A stretch of 43,156 nucleotides of DNA, taken from positions 1 through 43,156 of IMG/VR virus record IMGVR_UViG_3300045051_001524, one strand, 5' to 3'. The notes under the pieces are model-generated. The model had not been told where the DNA came from. It ran no database searches and saw only the letters and a program-made list of their open reading frames with translations. A program made the position numbers and the translations under genes. Source of the DNA: a virus. This document shows, piece by piece, positions 8,662 through 16,555 of the stretch; the stretch's first letter is position 1, and each line of letters begins with the position of its first letter.

Positions 8662-9200
8662 CTGTTCAGCCCTGGGAAGCGCTCAACCGTGTAGTCCTCG
8701 TTGGGGAACTGGCGGTTGGCCAGATCGCCGAATGAGGCGCGGCAGGTAATGCGGAAATCGGTTGCCTCGACCTGAGTGACGGTAAGCGTCATGGGCGGGT
8801 CATTCTGCGGCGTGCTGGTGTCGCTAGCGAGATAAGCGCGATACGTGACCTCGACCAGGTACGGGCTGGACACCGCGATCGACAGATTGCGCTCGATCTC
8901 GGCCGAGACATTGTCTACCGTAATCACCACCTCGGGCGACGCGCCTTGCTCGACAGACGGCGGGATTAAATCGAACGGGTATGCCAAAAATAACACGGGG
9001 TAACCGGGATCAATCGGCGCGCTCACTTCCAGGCTGGCTATCAAATTAGCGTGATCTCGCACCACGCGCAGCGCGGTAGGCTGTCCAAGCTCATCCACGA
9101 AGGCGGGATGCCTGAATTCGAGCGTGTGCAGAATTACCTCTGCGCTCGGCGCGCTGGCGTAGGCTTCCTTAATTGCGGCTGACAGGGTCGTATCAGGCAT
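8658..9200 (-). CDS. DUF1833 minor tail protein (lambda L-like position)
   Basis: 180 residues. LHTLEFRHPAF followed by an all-beta domain with PYLVEVTYRAYLASD and TVERFPGLNR matches the DUF1833 minor tail family. It sits where lambda gpL would, between the M-like and K-like genes, so a role in tail tip assembly is likely. No Cys cluster for an iron-sulphur site, as found in lambda gpL, is evident. Confidence 0.72.
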   Translation of the reverse strand: MPDTTLSAAIKEAYASAPSAEVILHTLEFRHPAFVDELGQPTALRVVRDHANLIASLEVSAPIDPGYPVLFLAYPFDLIPPSVEQGASPEVVITVDNVSAEIERNLSIAVSSPYLVEVTYRAYLASDTSTPQNDPPMTLTVTQVEATDFRITCRASFGDLANRQFPNEDYTVERFPGLNR

Positions 9201-9206
9201 GGGGCA

Positions 9207-9611
9207 TCACAAGTAAGGCGCCAATTCGGCCGGCGTCATGACGGGCAGATCGTCGATCTCGAACTCGGCGCTGACGTGGAATTTCGTGCCACGCACGCCA
9301 TCGACCTTGTAAGCCCCCTGGCTACCAGCTATAAAGCGCGCATTGACCTGCGTGAAACCTGCGCCGGTGTACAGATTGAACGTGAACCAGGCAGCTCCGC
9401 TTGCGATCTCGAGCTTGAACCAGCTCTCGAACACATACATCTCCAGTTGAGTAAACGAGAAGCGCACCGGTACTTTGGTCGGCGTTCTGCTGAAGCGGCG
9501 ACGTACCCGTGCGGGGCCAGAGTCCATGTCGGTACGAACGACAGCTGAATCCGGATTGATTCCGTAACCCTCGGTTAGCGCACCGGGAAGAGTTGATGGC
9601 CAGGCTGGCAT
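9207..9611 (-). CDS. Minor tail protein (lambda M-like position)
   Basis: 134 residues. It starts MPAWPSTLPG and contains FSRTPTKVPVRFSFTQLEMY with Trp/Phe-rich strands, a pattern seen in small minor tail proteins of siphophages directly after the tape measure. Its start overlaps the tape measure stop by one base. It probably builds the tail tip around the tape measure C-terminus. Family membership is by position and pattern only. Confidence 0.65.
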   Translation of the reverse strand: MPAWPSTLPGALTEGYGINPDSAVVRTDMDSGPARVRRRFSRTPTKVPVRFSFTQLEMYVFESWFKLEIASGAAWFTFNLYTGAGFTQVNARFIAGSQGAYKVDGVRGTKFHVSAEFEIDDLPVMTPAELAPYL

Positions 9612-12001
9612 TATCGATAGCTCCCGGCAGCTCGATTAAGACCGAAGGTATGCTCCATCACGGAATTTAGCGGACCGGCGCCGCGCTGCACGTTGCGCGC
9701 AATGCCGCTCTCGATCTGCTCGATAATGACGTCCATCGTCATGCCACCGTTGCCGTCCTGCCGCTCCTGTGTGCGCACCTGGGCGTTGGAGTTGTTGATG
9801 ACGTTGACCTGCAGATTCACGCCGGCAACACCAGAACCAATGGCCGGCGCCTGCCCTGACAATGGCTTCACATAGCCGCCGCGCCCGCCCATCATCAGAT
9901 AGTCGTTGCCGCCGTAATTGAGCAGTTCAGGGCCGTTCTCGTTCACCTGGTACAAAGTATTCGGGGAGACGGAGCCGCCGGACGCACGTCCGCCGCCCAG
10001 GAAGCTGTTGACCAGAGTGTCCGTCATGCTCTGGTATCCGCCGCTCGGAATGGAGCTGGTACTCGATGTACCGTAGGTAGTCGTGCCACCACCTCCGAAC
10101 AATCCGCCAATCAGGTCGTTTAAAAATCCGCTCCCTGCGCTGACCATCGGCCGCGCCACATTGATGCGCATGAACTCCTCGATCACGGAGTTGGCGAAAC
10201 TGCGGATGTCCGCTTTCCCGGTCATCATGAACTGCGTGATCGCATCCTCCGCGCCCTTGAATCCCTTGGCGAACAGCGATTCGGTCTGCGCGGCCGCATT
10301 GTCCACCTGCTCGATGTACTTGCGGATCGCCTCTTTCGAGCCGAACTCCCAGGAACGCGTCACCTTATCGCGCGCATCGATCTCTGCAACTGCTCCAGCC
10401 TTGGCCGCTTCGGCGGCGTCTTTCGCGCCATTTACCGCGGCCTTATAGGCGGCGTTCACCTCCGGATTGGTGTCGCGCGCCTTGAATTTGTCGCTGGTGC
10501 GCAACGACAGCAACTCTTTTTCAAGGGCGAGATCGATGCGGCGCGCTTCCGTGCGCTTCTGCACTTCAATGGTGCTCAGGCCGAGCAGCGAGTTCTCAAA
10601 CTCGAGCTGGTTGACGTATTCCGCCGAAACGGTGCGCGCCTTCTCGATCACCTTGGCCGACTCGTCCCAGGCCGCGGCAGATTCCTTCGATGCCTTGACC
10701 TCGGCATCGGCGGCCATCTTGAGTTCGGCCGCGGCCTGTGCCGCCTCGATCTGCGCACGTGTCGCGCCGCGACGCGCCAGCTCGTACACCTTGGCCTGCT
10801 CGGCTGCAACACCCATCGCTTCCATCTGCGCCCTGAAGGATTCCGCCTCGATGCGGGAAACCTCGGTGGCGTTGGGATCGGTATGCTGCTTCTTCGGCGC
10901 ATCCATGTCGGCGATCTGCTTTCTCAGCTCGCGAATCTTGTTCAGACTATCAATCTCGGCGTTGGAACCGGTTTTCTGCTTGTCGTGATAGGTCTGCAGC
11001 ACCGTGGCTTGGCGCTCCAGCTCTCGGCGACGCGCGGACGAAGATTCGCCGGCCAATTTAGATGCCTCCCCGCCGACATTGCCGAGCCGCTCCTCAAGGG
11101 CGCGGTTCGCGTCTACCTGGCGACCGACTCTACGCAACTCTTCCTCGTATACCTTGGCCTCCTCGGCATCCTTCAGCCACCCCCAGCCTCCTGCCGACGC
11201 GTCCGCACGCTTCTGAGCCGTGGAACGTCGCAATTCATCGATGCGCTTGTTCAACTGCTCTGTCGTCATCAGGCTAAGATCACCGCTCAGCTTGCGCAGC
11301 TCTTCGCGCACCTGGTTGATGTTGCCGCGGTAGCTTTCCCACGCAACTACGCCTACCGCGGTCACTGCCGCCGCGGTGAGCGTGAGCGGATTGATCAGCC
11401 CCATGATGTAACCGCCCATCGACTTCGCCGCATTTCCCACGCCGCCGAACGAATCCTTCAGCTGCCCGCCCTGTTGCAACATCACCATCATCGGGTTCTG
11501 CCCGGCCGCGAGGCTGGTGGCAATGTCGGTGAACTGCATCGGCAGCTGTTGCGTGGCCATGCGCAATTGCCCGGCGGACAGCGCCGCGCTCTTCGAGGTG
11601 CCGTCGAATGCCGCCGTCGCCGCGCTGGCCGCCGCGATCTCCTTCTGCAGCCGCGCGTACACCGCATCCACCCGCGCATCGTCGCGGACTGCGATCTTGC
11701 CCGATGCGGCAGCGGCATCCAGCGATTTGAAGTCGGCCTGCAGCTGGCGCAGCTTGGCACCCAGCGGGTCGTAACGGTCGATCAGCCTGGTGACCTTGGC
11801 GTCGGTATCGGTGACGGCGACAGTGTGTTCCTTGACGGCGGCATTCAGCCCGGAATACTGGCTTGCCACCTTGCTGGAGGCAGCATTGAGTGCGTCGGTC
11901 TCTCTCCTGAGCGCGACGAATTCCTCACGCGCCGAGCGTGTCTCGGAAACCAGGCTGCTGCTGTTGGCGGTCAGCCGAACGCCGAAAACCATGTCATTCA
12001 T
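9611..12001 (-). CDS. Tail tape measure protein
   Basis: 796 residues, long-helical and Ala/Glu-rich. The N-terminus MNDMVFGVRLTANSSSL plus the TQQLPMQFTDIATSLAAGQN stretch (about 150-170) are hallmarks of lambda gpH-like tape measures. A hydrophobic segment (PLTLTAAAVTAVGVVAW, about 206-222) precedes long coiled coils. The C-terminal region is Gly/Ser-rich (GRASGGSVSPNTLYQVNENG), also typical. It sets tail length and is ejected with the DNA. Unlike a standard run-on tail operon, the gene has its own upstream late-promoter-like element at 12045-12090. Confidence 0.9.
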   Translation of the reverse strand: MNDMVFGVRLTANSSSLVSETRSAREEFVALRRETDALNAASSKVASQYSGLNAAVKEHTVAVTDTDAKVTRLIDRYDPLGAKLRQLQADFKSLDAAAASGKIAVRDDARVDAVYARLQKEIAAASAATAAFDGTSKSAALSAGQLRMATQQLPMQFTDIATSLAAGQNPMMVMLQQGGQLKDSFGGVGNAAKSMGGYIMGLINPLTLTAAAVTAVGVVAWESYRGNINQVREELRKLSGDLSLMTTEQLNKRIDELRRSTAQKRADASAGGWGWLKDAEEAKVYEEELRRVGRQVDANRALEERLGNVGGEASKLAGESSSARRRELERQATVLQTYHDKQKTGSNAEIDSLNKIRELRKQIADMDAPKKQHTDPNATEVSRIEAESFRAQMEAMGVAAEQAKVYELARRGATRAQIEAAQAAAELKMAADAEVKASKESAAAWDESAKVIEKARTVSAEYVNQLEFENSLLGLSTIEVQKRTEARRIDLALEKELLSLRTSDKFKARDTNPEVNAAYKAAVNGAKDAAEAAKAGAVAEIDARDKVTRSWEFGSKEAIRKYIEQVDNAAAQTESLFAKGFKGAEDAITQFMMTGKADIRSFANSVIEEFMRINVARPMVSAGSGFLNDLIGGLFGGGGTTTYGTSSTSSIPSGGYQSMTDTLVNSFLGGGRASGGSVSPNTLYQVNENGPELLNYGGNDYLMMGGRGGYVKPLSGQAPAIGSGVAGVNLQVNVINNSNAQVRTQERQDGNGGMTMDVIIEQIESGIARNVQRGAGPLNSVMEHTFGLNRAAGSYR

Positions 12002-12044
12002 GGTTCACCGTCCGGCATGAGTGTGGGATTGCGCGCATGCCGCA

Positions 12045-12090
12045 AATCTACGCGCGCGCGTGGGGGCGGTTAAGGCGGAACCCGTTCCGG
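12045..12090 (-). promoter_or_regulatory. Candidate activator-dependent late promoter for tape measure/tail tip operon
   Basis: Read on -, a dyad CCGGAACGGGTTCCG (12090-12076, centre 12082.5) is followed by CTTAA (12074-12070), a 19-bp spacer ending in GCGCGCG, and TAGATT (12050-12045) as a -10-like hexamer. The expected start near 12039 leaves about 38 nt before the tape measure ATG. The same layout with identical spacing occurs before the capsid operon and before the lysis operon. Confidence 0.6.
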
Positions 12091-12113
12091 GGTTTCGACA
12101 GATGGAGATTTAA

Positions 12114-12457
12114 TTACTGGGAGAAAAGTGCTTCCAGAGCCTCCTGCTCCATGATTTTCAATCCGTCAAAAACACTTTGCCAATCGCGGCGTTTAACGGA
12201 CAGCAGCTCCAGCATGTTTTTGATCTGACCCGGGTCGAGCATCATGTGGGCAGTCCCGTCCGCCGTCCGGCCTTGCACCCAGCAAAACTCCAACTCCATG
12301 AATGCCCGTACGGTGACGACATTCTCCGGCCAGATGCCGAATTGCCCGTCGTCGCGCGCGCTGATCTGATCGTCCAGGCCGAACGCCTTCAGGTCATCGT
12401 CCAGCTCGTCGCGGCCGCCCAGGCGCGATGCCGCCCAGCGGCGGGCGGCCGCTTTCA
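12114..12457 (-). CDS. Tail assembly chaperone extension (lambda T-like), made by -1 frameshift
   Basis: This frame has no good start of its own and extends the upstream chaperone. After slippage at 12458-12464, reading continues LKAAARRWAASRLGGRDELD for 114 residues to TAA at 12114, giving a fusion of about 262 residues. The sequence (FGLDDQ, VTVRAFMELEFCW) resembles the DUF1799 family that follows tail chaperones. By analogy with lambda gpGT it would bind the tape measure and recruit tail tube subunits. Confidence 0.75.
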
Positions 12458-12901
12458 GTTTCCCAGGCGAGCCCCGATGCGGATCTCGGAGACAGCCTTC
12501 CACAGTCCGAAGGAAAGGAACCTGCCGTTCGGACCAACCACCTGAGCTTGCAGGGCTTCGACACTGAACGACACATCGTCTCCGGCGGCATTCCTGACTT
12601 GTTCCCAACCAATCAGGATCTGGGGGAACAGTTCTGCGTTTTCGCGCAGTACCTCCCGCATGCGCGGACTGGATACCATGCCGGTGACCAATTCGCCGCC
12701 GTCTCCCGGCTCGATCTTCGGGGACTCTTTGACGCCGAGCAGCTTGTCCAACTCCTCGTCCGATAGCCTCTTGAAGATTCCGGTGAACTGGAAGGCGGCG
12801 GTCACGCCGCCATCAACGGGAAGGTGAACCGTGACCGGCCACTTGATGGTGGGGGCCGAGTCGACCACGAACAGGGGCACTACTTGTTGTTTTTCACTCA
12901 T
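12455..12901 (-). CDS. Tail assembly chaperone (lambda G-like)
   Basis: 148 residues. It is acidic and starts MSEKQQVVPLFVV; FKRLSDEELDKLLG and the central region fit the small tail chaperones encoded between tube and tape measure. It ends GARLGN-stop, with the slippery heptamer G-GGA-AAC immediately before TGA. A fraction of ribosomes would therefore make the G-T fusion. It is needed for tail assembly but is normally absent from the virion. Confidence 0.8.
   Translation of the reverse strand: MSEKQQVVPLFVVDSAPTIKWPVTVHLPVDGGVTAAFQFTGIFKRLSDEELDKLLGVKESPKIEPGDGGELVTGMVSSPRMREVLRENAELFPQILIGWEQVRNAAGDDVSFSVEALQAQVVGPNGRFLSFGLWKAVSEIRIGARLGN
12458..12464 (-). promoter_or_regulatory. Programmed -1 ribosomal frameshift site (GGGAAAC)
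   Basis: On - the zero frame reads CTG-GGA-AAC-TGA. The heptamer G-GGA-AAC obeys X-XXY-YYZ and differs only in the last base from lambda's G-GGA-AAG. A -1 slip enters the open frame CTG-AAA-GCG that encodes the DUF1799-like extension. Position at the very end of the chaperone gene and before the tape measure is diagnostic of G/GT frameshifting. Confidence 0.82.
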
Positions 12902-12908
12902 ATCACGC

Positions 12909-14072
12909 TCACAGGAAAGTCAGTTTGATCTCGTCGTTGCCGGTGACCGGCTCCGGAGACAGCGTCAGGTTGTAGCCGACGCTGCCGTTGATGTCCTCAT
13001 TGGTCACGCCGGTGATCTTGGTCTTCAGGTCCACCTGCACCTTGCTGCCGGCGGTCGTGCCGTGCACTACCTGTACGGCAACCGAGGTTGAATTGCTCGC
13101 CAGGGTGAACGGGTCGAACGTGGCCAGCAGTTCGGCCAGTATGCTGATGTTCGCGGTCGGCTGACGATCGCCGATCTTGATGGCATCGTAGCCGCCGGCC
13201 AGGATGTCGTGCGACACCTGGTTGACCAGGTTGAAGCCGAATTTCGAATAAAAACTATTGACGCCGTTGACCGTGCACACCTGCGTGTTGCCGGCATTGA
13301 CCGGCAGCTCGATCGGCCAGCCGCCGCGGTCTACTACTGGCGGTGCGGCATCCACCGGTGCGGTGTAGAGCGCGGTCAGCTCGACGCGCAGGATGGGGAT
13401 TCCCTTGGCATCGAGCGTAGCCTGAGCATTGCCGCGCACCCCCATGCCCTTGTGCAGCACGCCGTCGATGTTGACGTAGAACGCGGCCGACTCGAATGCC
13501 TCCGAGATCAGGCTGTAGGTCACCTTGTCGCGGATCGAGTAGACCGAGGTCGCGTCCGGCGGCGTGACCCACGCCAGGCTGACAGTCGCCACCTTGGTGG
13601 TGCCGTTGTAGGCCGAGATCACGCGCGTCTGCGCGGCCCCGGTACCCCCGGTGATGGTGATCGACTTATCCTTGTAGAAATCGTCGACGGCGGACGCCCC
13701 TGCCGCCAGCGTGATGTTCGCCGCGCCGCCCGCGGTCGCCGTGTCGCCGTGTACCTCATTGATCGTTTCGGCGAAACCGACTGCACGCAGCAGCTTGCCG
13801 ATCTTCGGGACGACCCCTGCCATTCCGGAGTTGGCCAGCGCCACGTCGAAGGTCAGCTTCTGGCGGTTCGCCACGATCAGCTTGCCGCCGTTACCCATCC
13901 AGGGCATCACGACGGCACGGTCCTGGACGTCTGCCTCGTAGGGAGACAGCGTCACGTTGCGTGCCTCGAACCAATCGGCCGCGACCAGCGCCGGATCGAC
14001 GCCGTAGTTCGCCTCCATGCCGAACAGGACGGCCTTCTTCTTCCAGAAACGGATATTGGTCGGACTAGGCAT
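12909..14072 (-). CDS. Major tail tube protein
   Basis: 387 residues, beta-rich. FWKKKAVLFGMEANYGVDP and GGKLIVANRQKLTFDVALANSG at the N-terminus, with TLDAKGIPILRVELTALY centrally and a Gly/Thr-rich insert at about 115-165 that looks like an added Ig-like or repeat domain. It lies just upstream of the G/GT chaperones, the canonical position of the tail tube gene. The length, above the roughly 250 of lambda gpV, is explained by the insert. Confidence 0.82.
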   Translation of the reverse strand: MPSPTNIRFWKKKAVLFGMEANYGVDPALVAADWFEARNVTLSPYEADVQDRAVVMPWMGNGGKLIVANRQKLTFDVALANSGMAGVVPKIGKLLRAVGFAETINEVHGDTATAGGAANITLAAGASAVDDFYKDKSITITGGTGAAQTRVISAYNGTTKVATVSLAWVTPPDATSVYSIRDKVTYSLISEAFESAAFYVNIDGVLHKGMGVRGNAQATLDAKGIPILRVELTALYTAPVDAAPPVVDRGGWPIELPVNAGNTQVCTVNGVNSFYSKFGFNLVNQVSHDILAGGYDAIKIGDRQPTANISILAELLATFDPFTLASNSTSVAVQVVHGTTAGSKVQVDLKTKITGVTNEDINGSVGYNLTLSPEPVTGNDEIKLTFL

Positions 14073-14304
14073 TTCTTGCTCCCCTCACTTTGGATTGATT
14101 GATTGTCTTGGCCGGGGCCGGATTGAGCTGCTGCCCTGCGGGCGCGGCGTGGTCGTGACCAGCCACTTGGCCGCCGTCTGCTGGCGGCTTAGTGGATTGG
14201 CCAGTAGTTCCATCAGTGCGCTCGTTCAGCACACGCTTGCCGTCTGCACCGGCCATATACGATCCGCCGCGGCCGCTGTGTTCGTCGTTGAAGTCGTCAC
14301 TCAT
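14065..14304 (-). CDS. Small acidic phage protein, unknown
   Basis: 79 residues, low complexity and polar (Gly, Asp, Gln, Pro), probably disordered, beginning MSDDFNDEHSGRGGSYMAG. It overlaps the start of the tube gene by 8 bp and lies 4 bp after the putative terminator gene, so it is in the same operon. I do not recognise it; position suggests a tail assembly accessory. Confidence 0.5.
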   Translation of the reverse strand: MSDDFNDEHSGRGGSYMAGADGKRVLNERTDGTTGQSTKPPADGGQVAGHDHAAPAGQQLNPAPAKTINQSKVRGARNA

Positions 14305-14308
14305 ATCT

Positions 14309-14776
14309 TTACCCTTTACGAATATGCCAGGTGTACAAAACCAGCCGGGCAGAATGGCACAGCACTCCGGCGAACATCACCGGGCCGGAATCCTCCACCT
14401 GGATGCCGGCGACGTTTGGGTTGTCCATCACCGTCCCGGCAATCAGCCCGCCCAACGTCTCGTCCGCTCGGAACGCATCGCATACCGCCTCGACCAGGTT
14501 GTCGAAAACGATCTCGCTCTGGTTCGCATCGTCCAGGCTCAGGAACCCGCTGATGCGCCACTTGTTCAGCACGTTGTAGCAACCCTGCGCCGGAGCGTTC
14601 TCGGCCTTGGTGAGCCGCCGTACATTCCACCCGCGAATCTGCCCGTTGTGCTCGTACAGCGTGCGAAAATCCTTTTCACCCTTCGCAAAGCGCTCGTATT
14701 CATGCACCTTGCCGATATCCGGTACCGCAGCGATCTTCGCAGCGATCGCATTGCGTATCTGATCCAGCGTCGGCAT
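14309..14776 (-). CDS. Probable tail terminator / tail completion protein
   Basis: 155 residues from MPTLDQIRNAIAAKI; this ATG, not the further upstream codons, overlaps the preceding gene stop and fits the operon. An alpha/beta pattern with GFLSLDDANQSEIVFDNLVEAV and a C-terminal FAGVLCHSARLVLYTW resembles tail-terminator (gpU-like) or Mu gp37-type proteins encoded between the head-tail joining genes and the tube. Exact family not settled. Confidence 0.6.
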   Translation of the reverse strand: MPTLDQIRNAIAAKIAAVPDIGKVHEYERFAKGEKDFRTLYEHNGQIRGWNVRRLTKAENAPAQGCYNVLNKWRISGFLSLDDANQSEIVFDNLVEAVCDAFRADETLGGLIAGTVMDNPNVAGIQVEDSGPVMFAGVLCHSARLVLYTWHIRKG

Positions 14777-15288
14777 CACACTTCTCCCAGACGCAGGACG
14801 ATGCGTCCCACAGCCGCTGCGTAAATCTGTTCGAGCTGATCCTTGTTCCAGGACAGCGCGCGGTGGAACATTCCCACCGCGGGCGTGCCGCGCATCCTGA
14901 TCTTCCACGCCACGGCATCGGCCACGCGCTGCGCTTCCTTGTCGGAAATGCCCAGCTTGTGGCGCACCCAGTCCTCGATCGCCTGCACGCCTGCCTCGCT
15001 CACCGCATGGGGCTGCGTGCCCAGCTCGACCGCTTCGGCGTAGTTCAGCGTCGAACCCATCACCCCGATCACCGTATCGCCCAGCACCTCAGGCACCTGC
15101 GAATGGATGTTGCCGCGCAGCCCGCCAGATCCGCCGACCCCTACCGGAGTCAGGTCCTTGGTCTCGCGTTCCAGCAGCATCTCGGCTTCGTACACCGCCG
15201 CCGTCAGCTCCTCGATCACCATCTCCGGTGCGCGATTCCAGGCATCGCCCAGTGCGTCCACCTGCCCGATATCGACATGGAAGTCCAT
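14776..15288 (-). CDS. HK97 gp10-like head-tail joining / tail completion protein
   Basis: 170 residues. The pattern ERETKDLTPVGVGGSGGLRGNI, then NYAEAVELGTQPH (about 105-118), is the signature of HK97-gp10/gpZ-like tail completion proteins, which sit at the neck between connector and tail terminator. The C-terminal PAVGMFHRAL is also typical. It overlaps the upstream connector stop and the downstream gene start by a base each. Confidence 0.75.
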   Translation of the reverse strand: MDFHVDIGQVDALGDAWNRAPEMVIEELTAAVYEAEMLLERETKDLTPVGVGGSGGLRGNIHSQVPEVLGDTVIGVMGSTLNYAEAVELGTQPHAVSEAGVQAIEDWVRHKLGISDKEAQRVADAVAWKIRMRGTPAVGMFHRALSWNKDQLEQIYAAAVGRIVLRLGEV

Positions 15289-15962
15289 CAGCGGTACCTG
15301 CGCGGATGCGTCAGCCGGTCCCGCCCGACACTGCTGGCCATGTCCAGGTTCACCACCACGCCGGCTGCCACGTTGCGCTTGGTATCGATGCCGAGGTCAT
15401 CGAAGTAGCGCTTGCGCAGCACGTTCGCACGCTTTGCGAACTCCGCAGCCTTGCTGGTGTGCTGCACGCTGTCCGCCTTGATCGTGCTGTCCTGGTCGTG
15501 GCTGTACAGGCTGGCCAGTTGGTCCAGCAGGATTGCCGCCGCGTAGCTCGATACCGATTCCCGGTCGGCGACCGGGATCGTGTCCACCGTCGTGCTCAGC
15601 ACATGCGCGATGGTGTAGCTGGCCCGCACCTGATCCGCCGCAACGATCCCCGCCTCCACCTGGATATTCAGGCCGGTCGGCGTGGCATACATTGCCCAGC
15701 CGCCTGCCTCGATGATGTAAGGCGGTACATTGCCGATCGGATATTCCAGGCTGTTGAGCTGCGAGAAGTCGGCCTCCCACGCGGCGGGCAAGGGCAGCAG
15801 GTTGCCGCCCGGCGCCGTCAGGTCTTCCACCTTCTGGCGCGGCCGGTCCTTGCTGTAGCGCGCCACCGCCTGGGCGATCGCGCTGCTGATCTCGCCGACC
15901 GCCAGCTTCTGCGCATCGTCGCGTACCGCCGCCGCAACCAGAGTCGTGTAATCAGCCAGCAC
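15288..15962 (-). CDS. Head-tail connector / adaptor protein
   Basis: 224 residues, starting with GTG preceded by GGGAGGGCTGATC. It is helical, with ISSAIAQAVARYSKDRP and a C-terminal helical pair around EFAKRANVLRKRYFDDLG, the layout of gp6-like adaptor proteins that attach below the portal. Its position between the capsid genes and gp10-like gene agrees. It would bridge portal and tail during neck assembly. Confidence 0.6.
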   Translation of the reverse strand: MLADYTTLVAAAVRDDAQKLAVGEISSAIAQAVARYSKDRPRQKVEDLTAPGGNLLPLPAAWEADFSQLNSLEYPIGNVPPYIIEAGGWAMYATPTGLNIQVEAGIVAADQVRASYTIAHVLSTTVDTIPVADRESVSSYAAAILLDQLASLYSHDQDSTIKADSVQHTSKAAEFAKRANVLRKRYFDDLGIDTKRNVAAGVVVNLDMASSVGRDRLTHPRRYR

Positions 15963-15987
15963 GATCAGCCCTCCCGGCCTTCCCGAA

Positions 15988-16449
15988 TCACAACGGAATG
16001 AGCGTCAGCAATATGCTGATGTCGTACCACGCCGCATCCGCGCTGAGCGCTGTATCGAGATGGATCACCGTCTCGTCCGCGATCGTGGACGTGGAAATCG
16101 TGGCCTCGGAAACGGACACGGACGAGACCGCCAACGGCGCGGCAATCACCGGCGAATCCCCCGCCCGCAAGTTAACCGTCAGCGTATCCGACACCCCACT
16201 CGCCGCCCGCGCCGTGGCCGACATCCCGATAAGCTTCATTTTCGCCGGGACTTTAATGCTGGCCACCGAACTCGCGCTGGCCGTGGCCTGATCGATATGC
16301 ACCGGCAGCGTCACCAGCGGTACACCGGCATAGTTCTGCGTCGCCGCGAGCGCATCGTGCGGCGCCATCGACACGGAAATCGAGGCAAAAATCAGCCCGA
16401 CGAACAACAGCATCACACCACCCTGAAACCAATTTTTCATCGTTTTCAT
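15988..16449 (-). CDS. Signal-peptide-bearing protein in the capsid operon, unknown
   Basis: About 153 residues. The second ATG (16449) is best spaced from AGGAGATAG. The N-terminus looks like a Sec signal peptide: basic MKTMKNW, hydrophobic VMLLFVGLIFASISVSM, then HDALA before ATQNYAG. The remainder is beta-rich and Thr/Ser/Val/Ala-rich with SVSEATISTSTIADETVI. A gene here, right after the major capsid gene, would usually encode a head decoration protein, which should not need export. It could be a surface or secreted protein, or a decoration protein whose N-terminus only mimics a leader. Confidence 0.6.
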   Translation of the reverse strand: MKTMKNWFQGGVMLLFVGLIFASISVSMAPHDALAATQNYAGVPLVTLPVHIDQATASASSVASIKVPAKMKLIGMSATARAASGVSDTLTVNLRAGDSPVIAAPLAVSSVSVSEATISTSTIADETVIHLDTALSADAAWYDISILLTLIPL

Positions 16450-16479
16450 CATCTATCTCCTATTCGTTGTTTTTGCCCA

Positions 16480-16537
16480 CCCCGCACCATGCTAATGACG
16501 GTGCGGGGGCGACCTTCTCAGCGGGGCACAATGCCCC
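16480..16537 (-). other. Twin stem-loops between capsid gene and signal-peptide gene
   Basis: CCCCGCACC (16480-16488) pairs with GGTGCGGGG (16500-16508) over an 11-nt loop, and GGGGCA (16523-16528) pairs with TGCCCC (16532-16537) over 3 nt. No U-run follows on -, so they look like mRNA-stabilising or attenuating structures that tune the capsid : downstream ratio rather than full terminators. Confidence 0.45.
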
Positions 16538-16555
16538 TTCTCACGGGTATTTCGC

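Noticed and set aside
12002-12113. Hidden small gene between tape measure and chaperones
   Set aside because: No frame with start and ribosome site; the stretch is accounted for by the promoter-like element.
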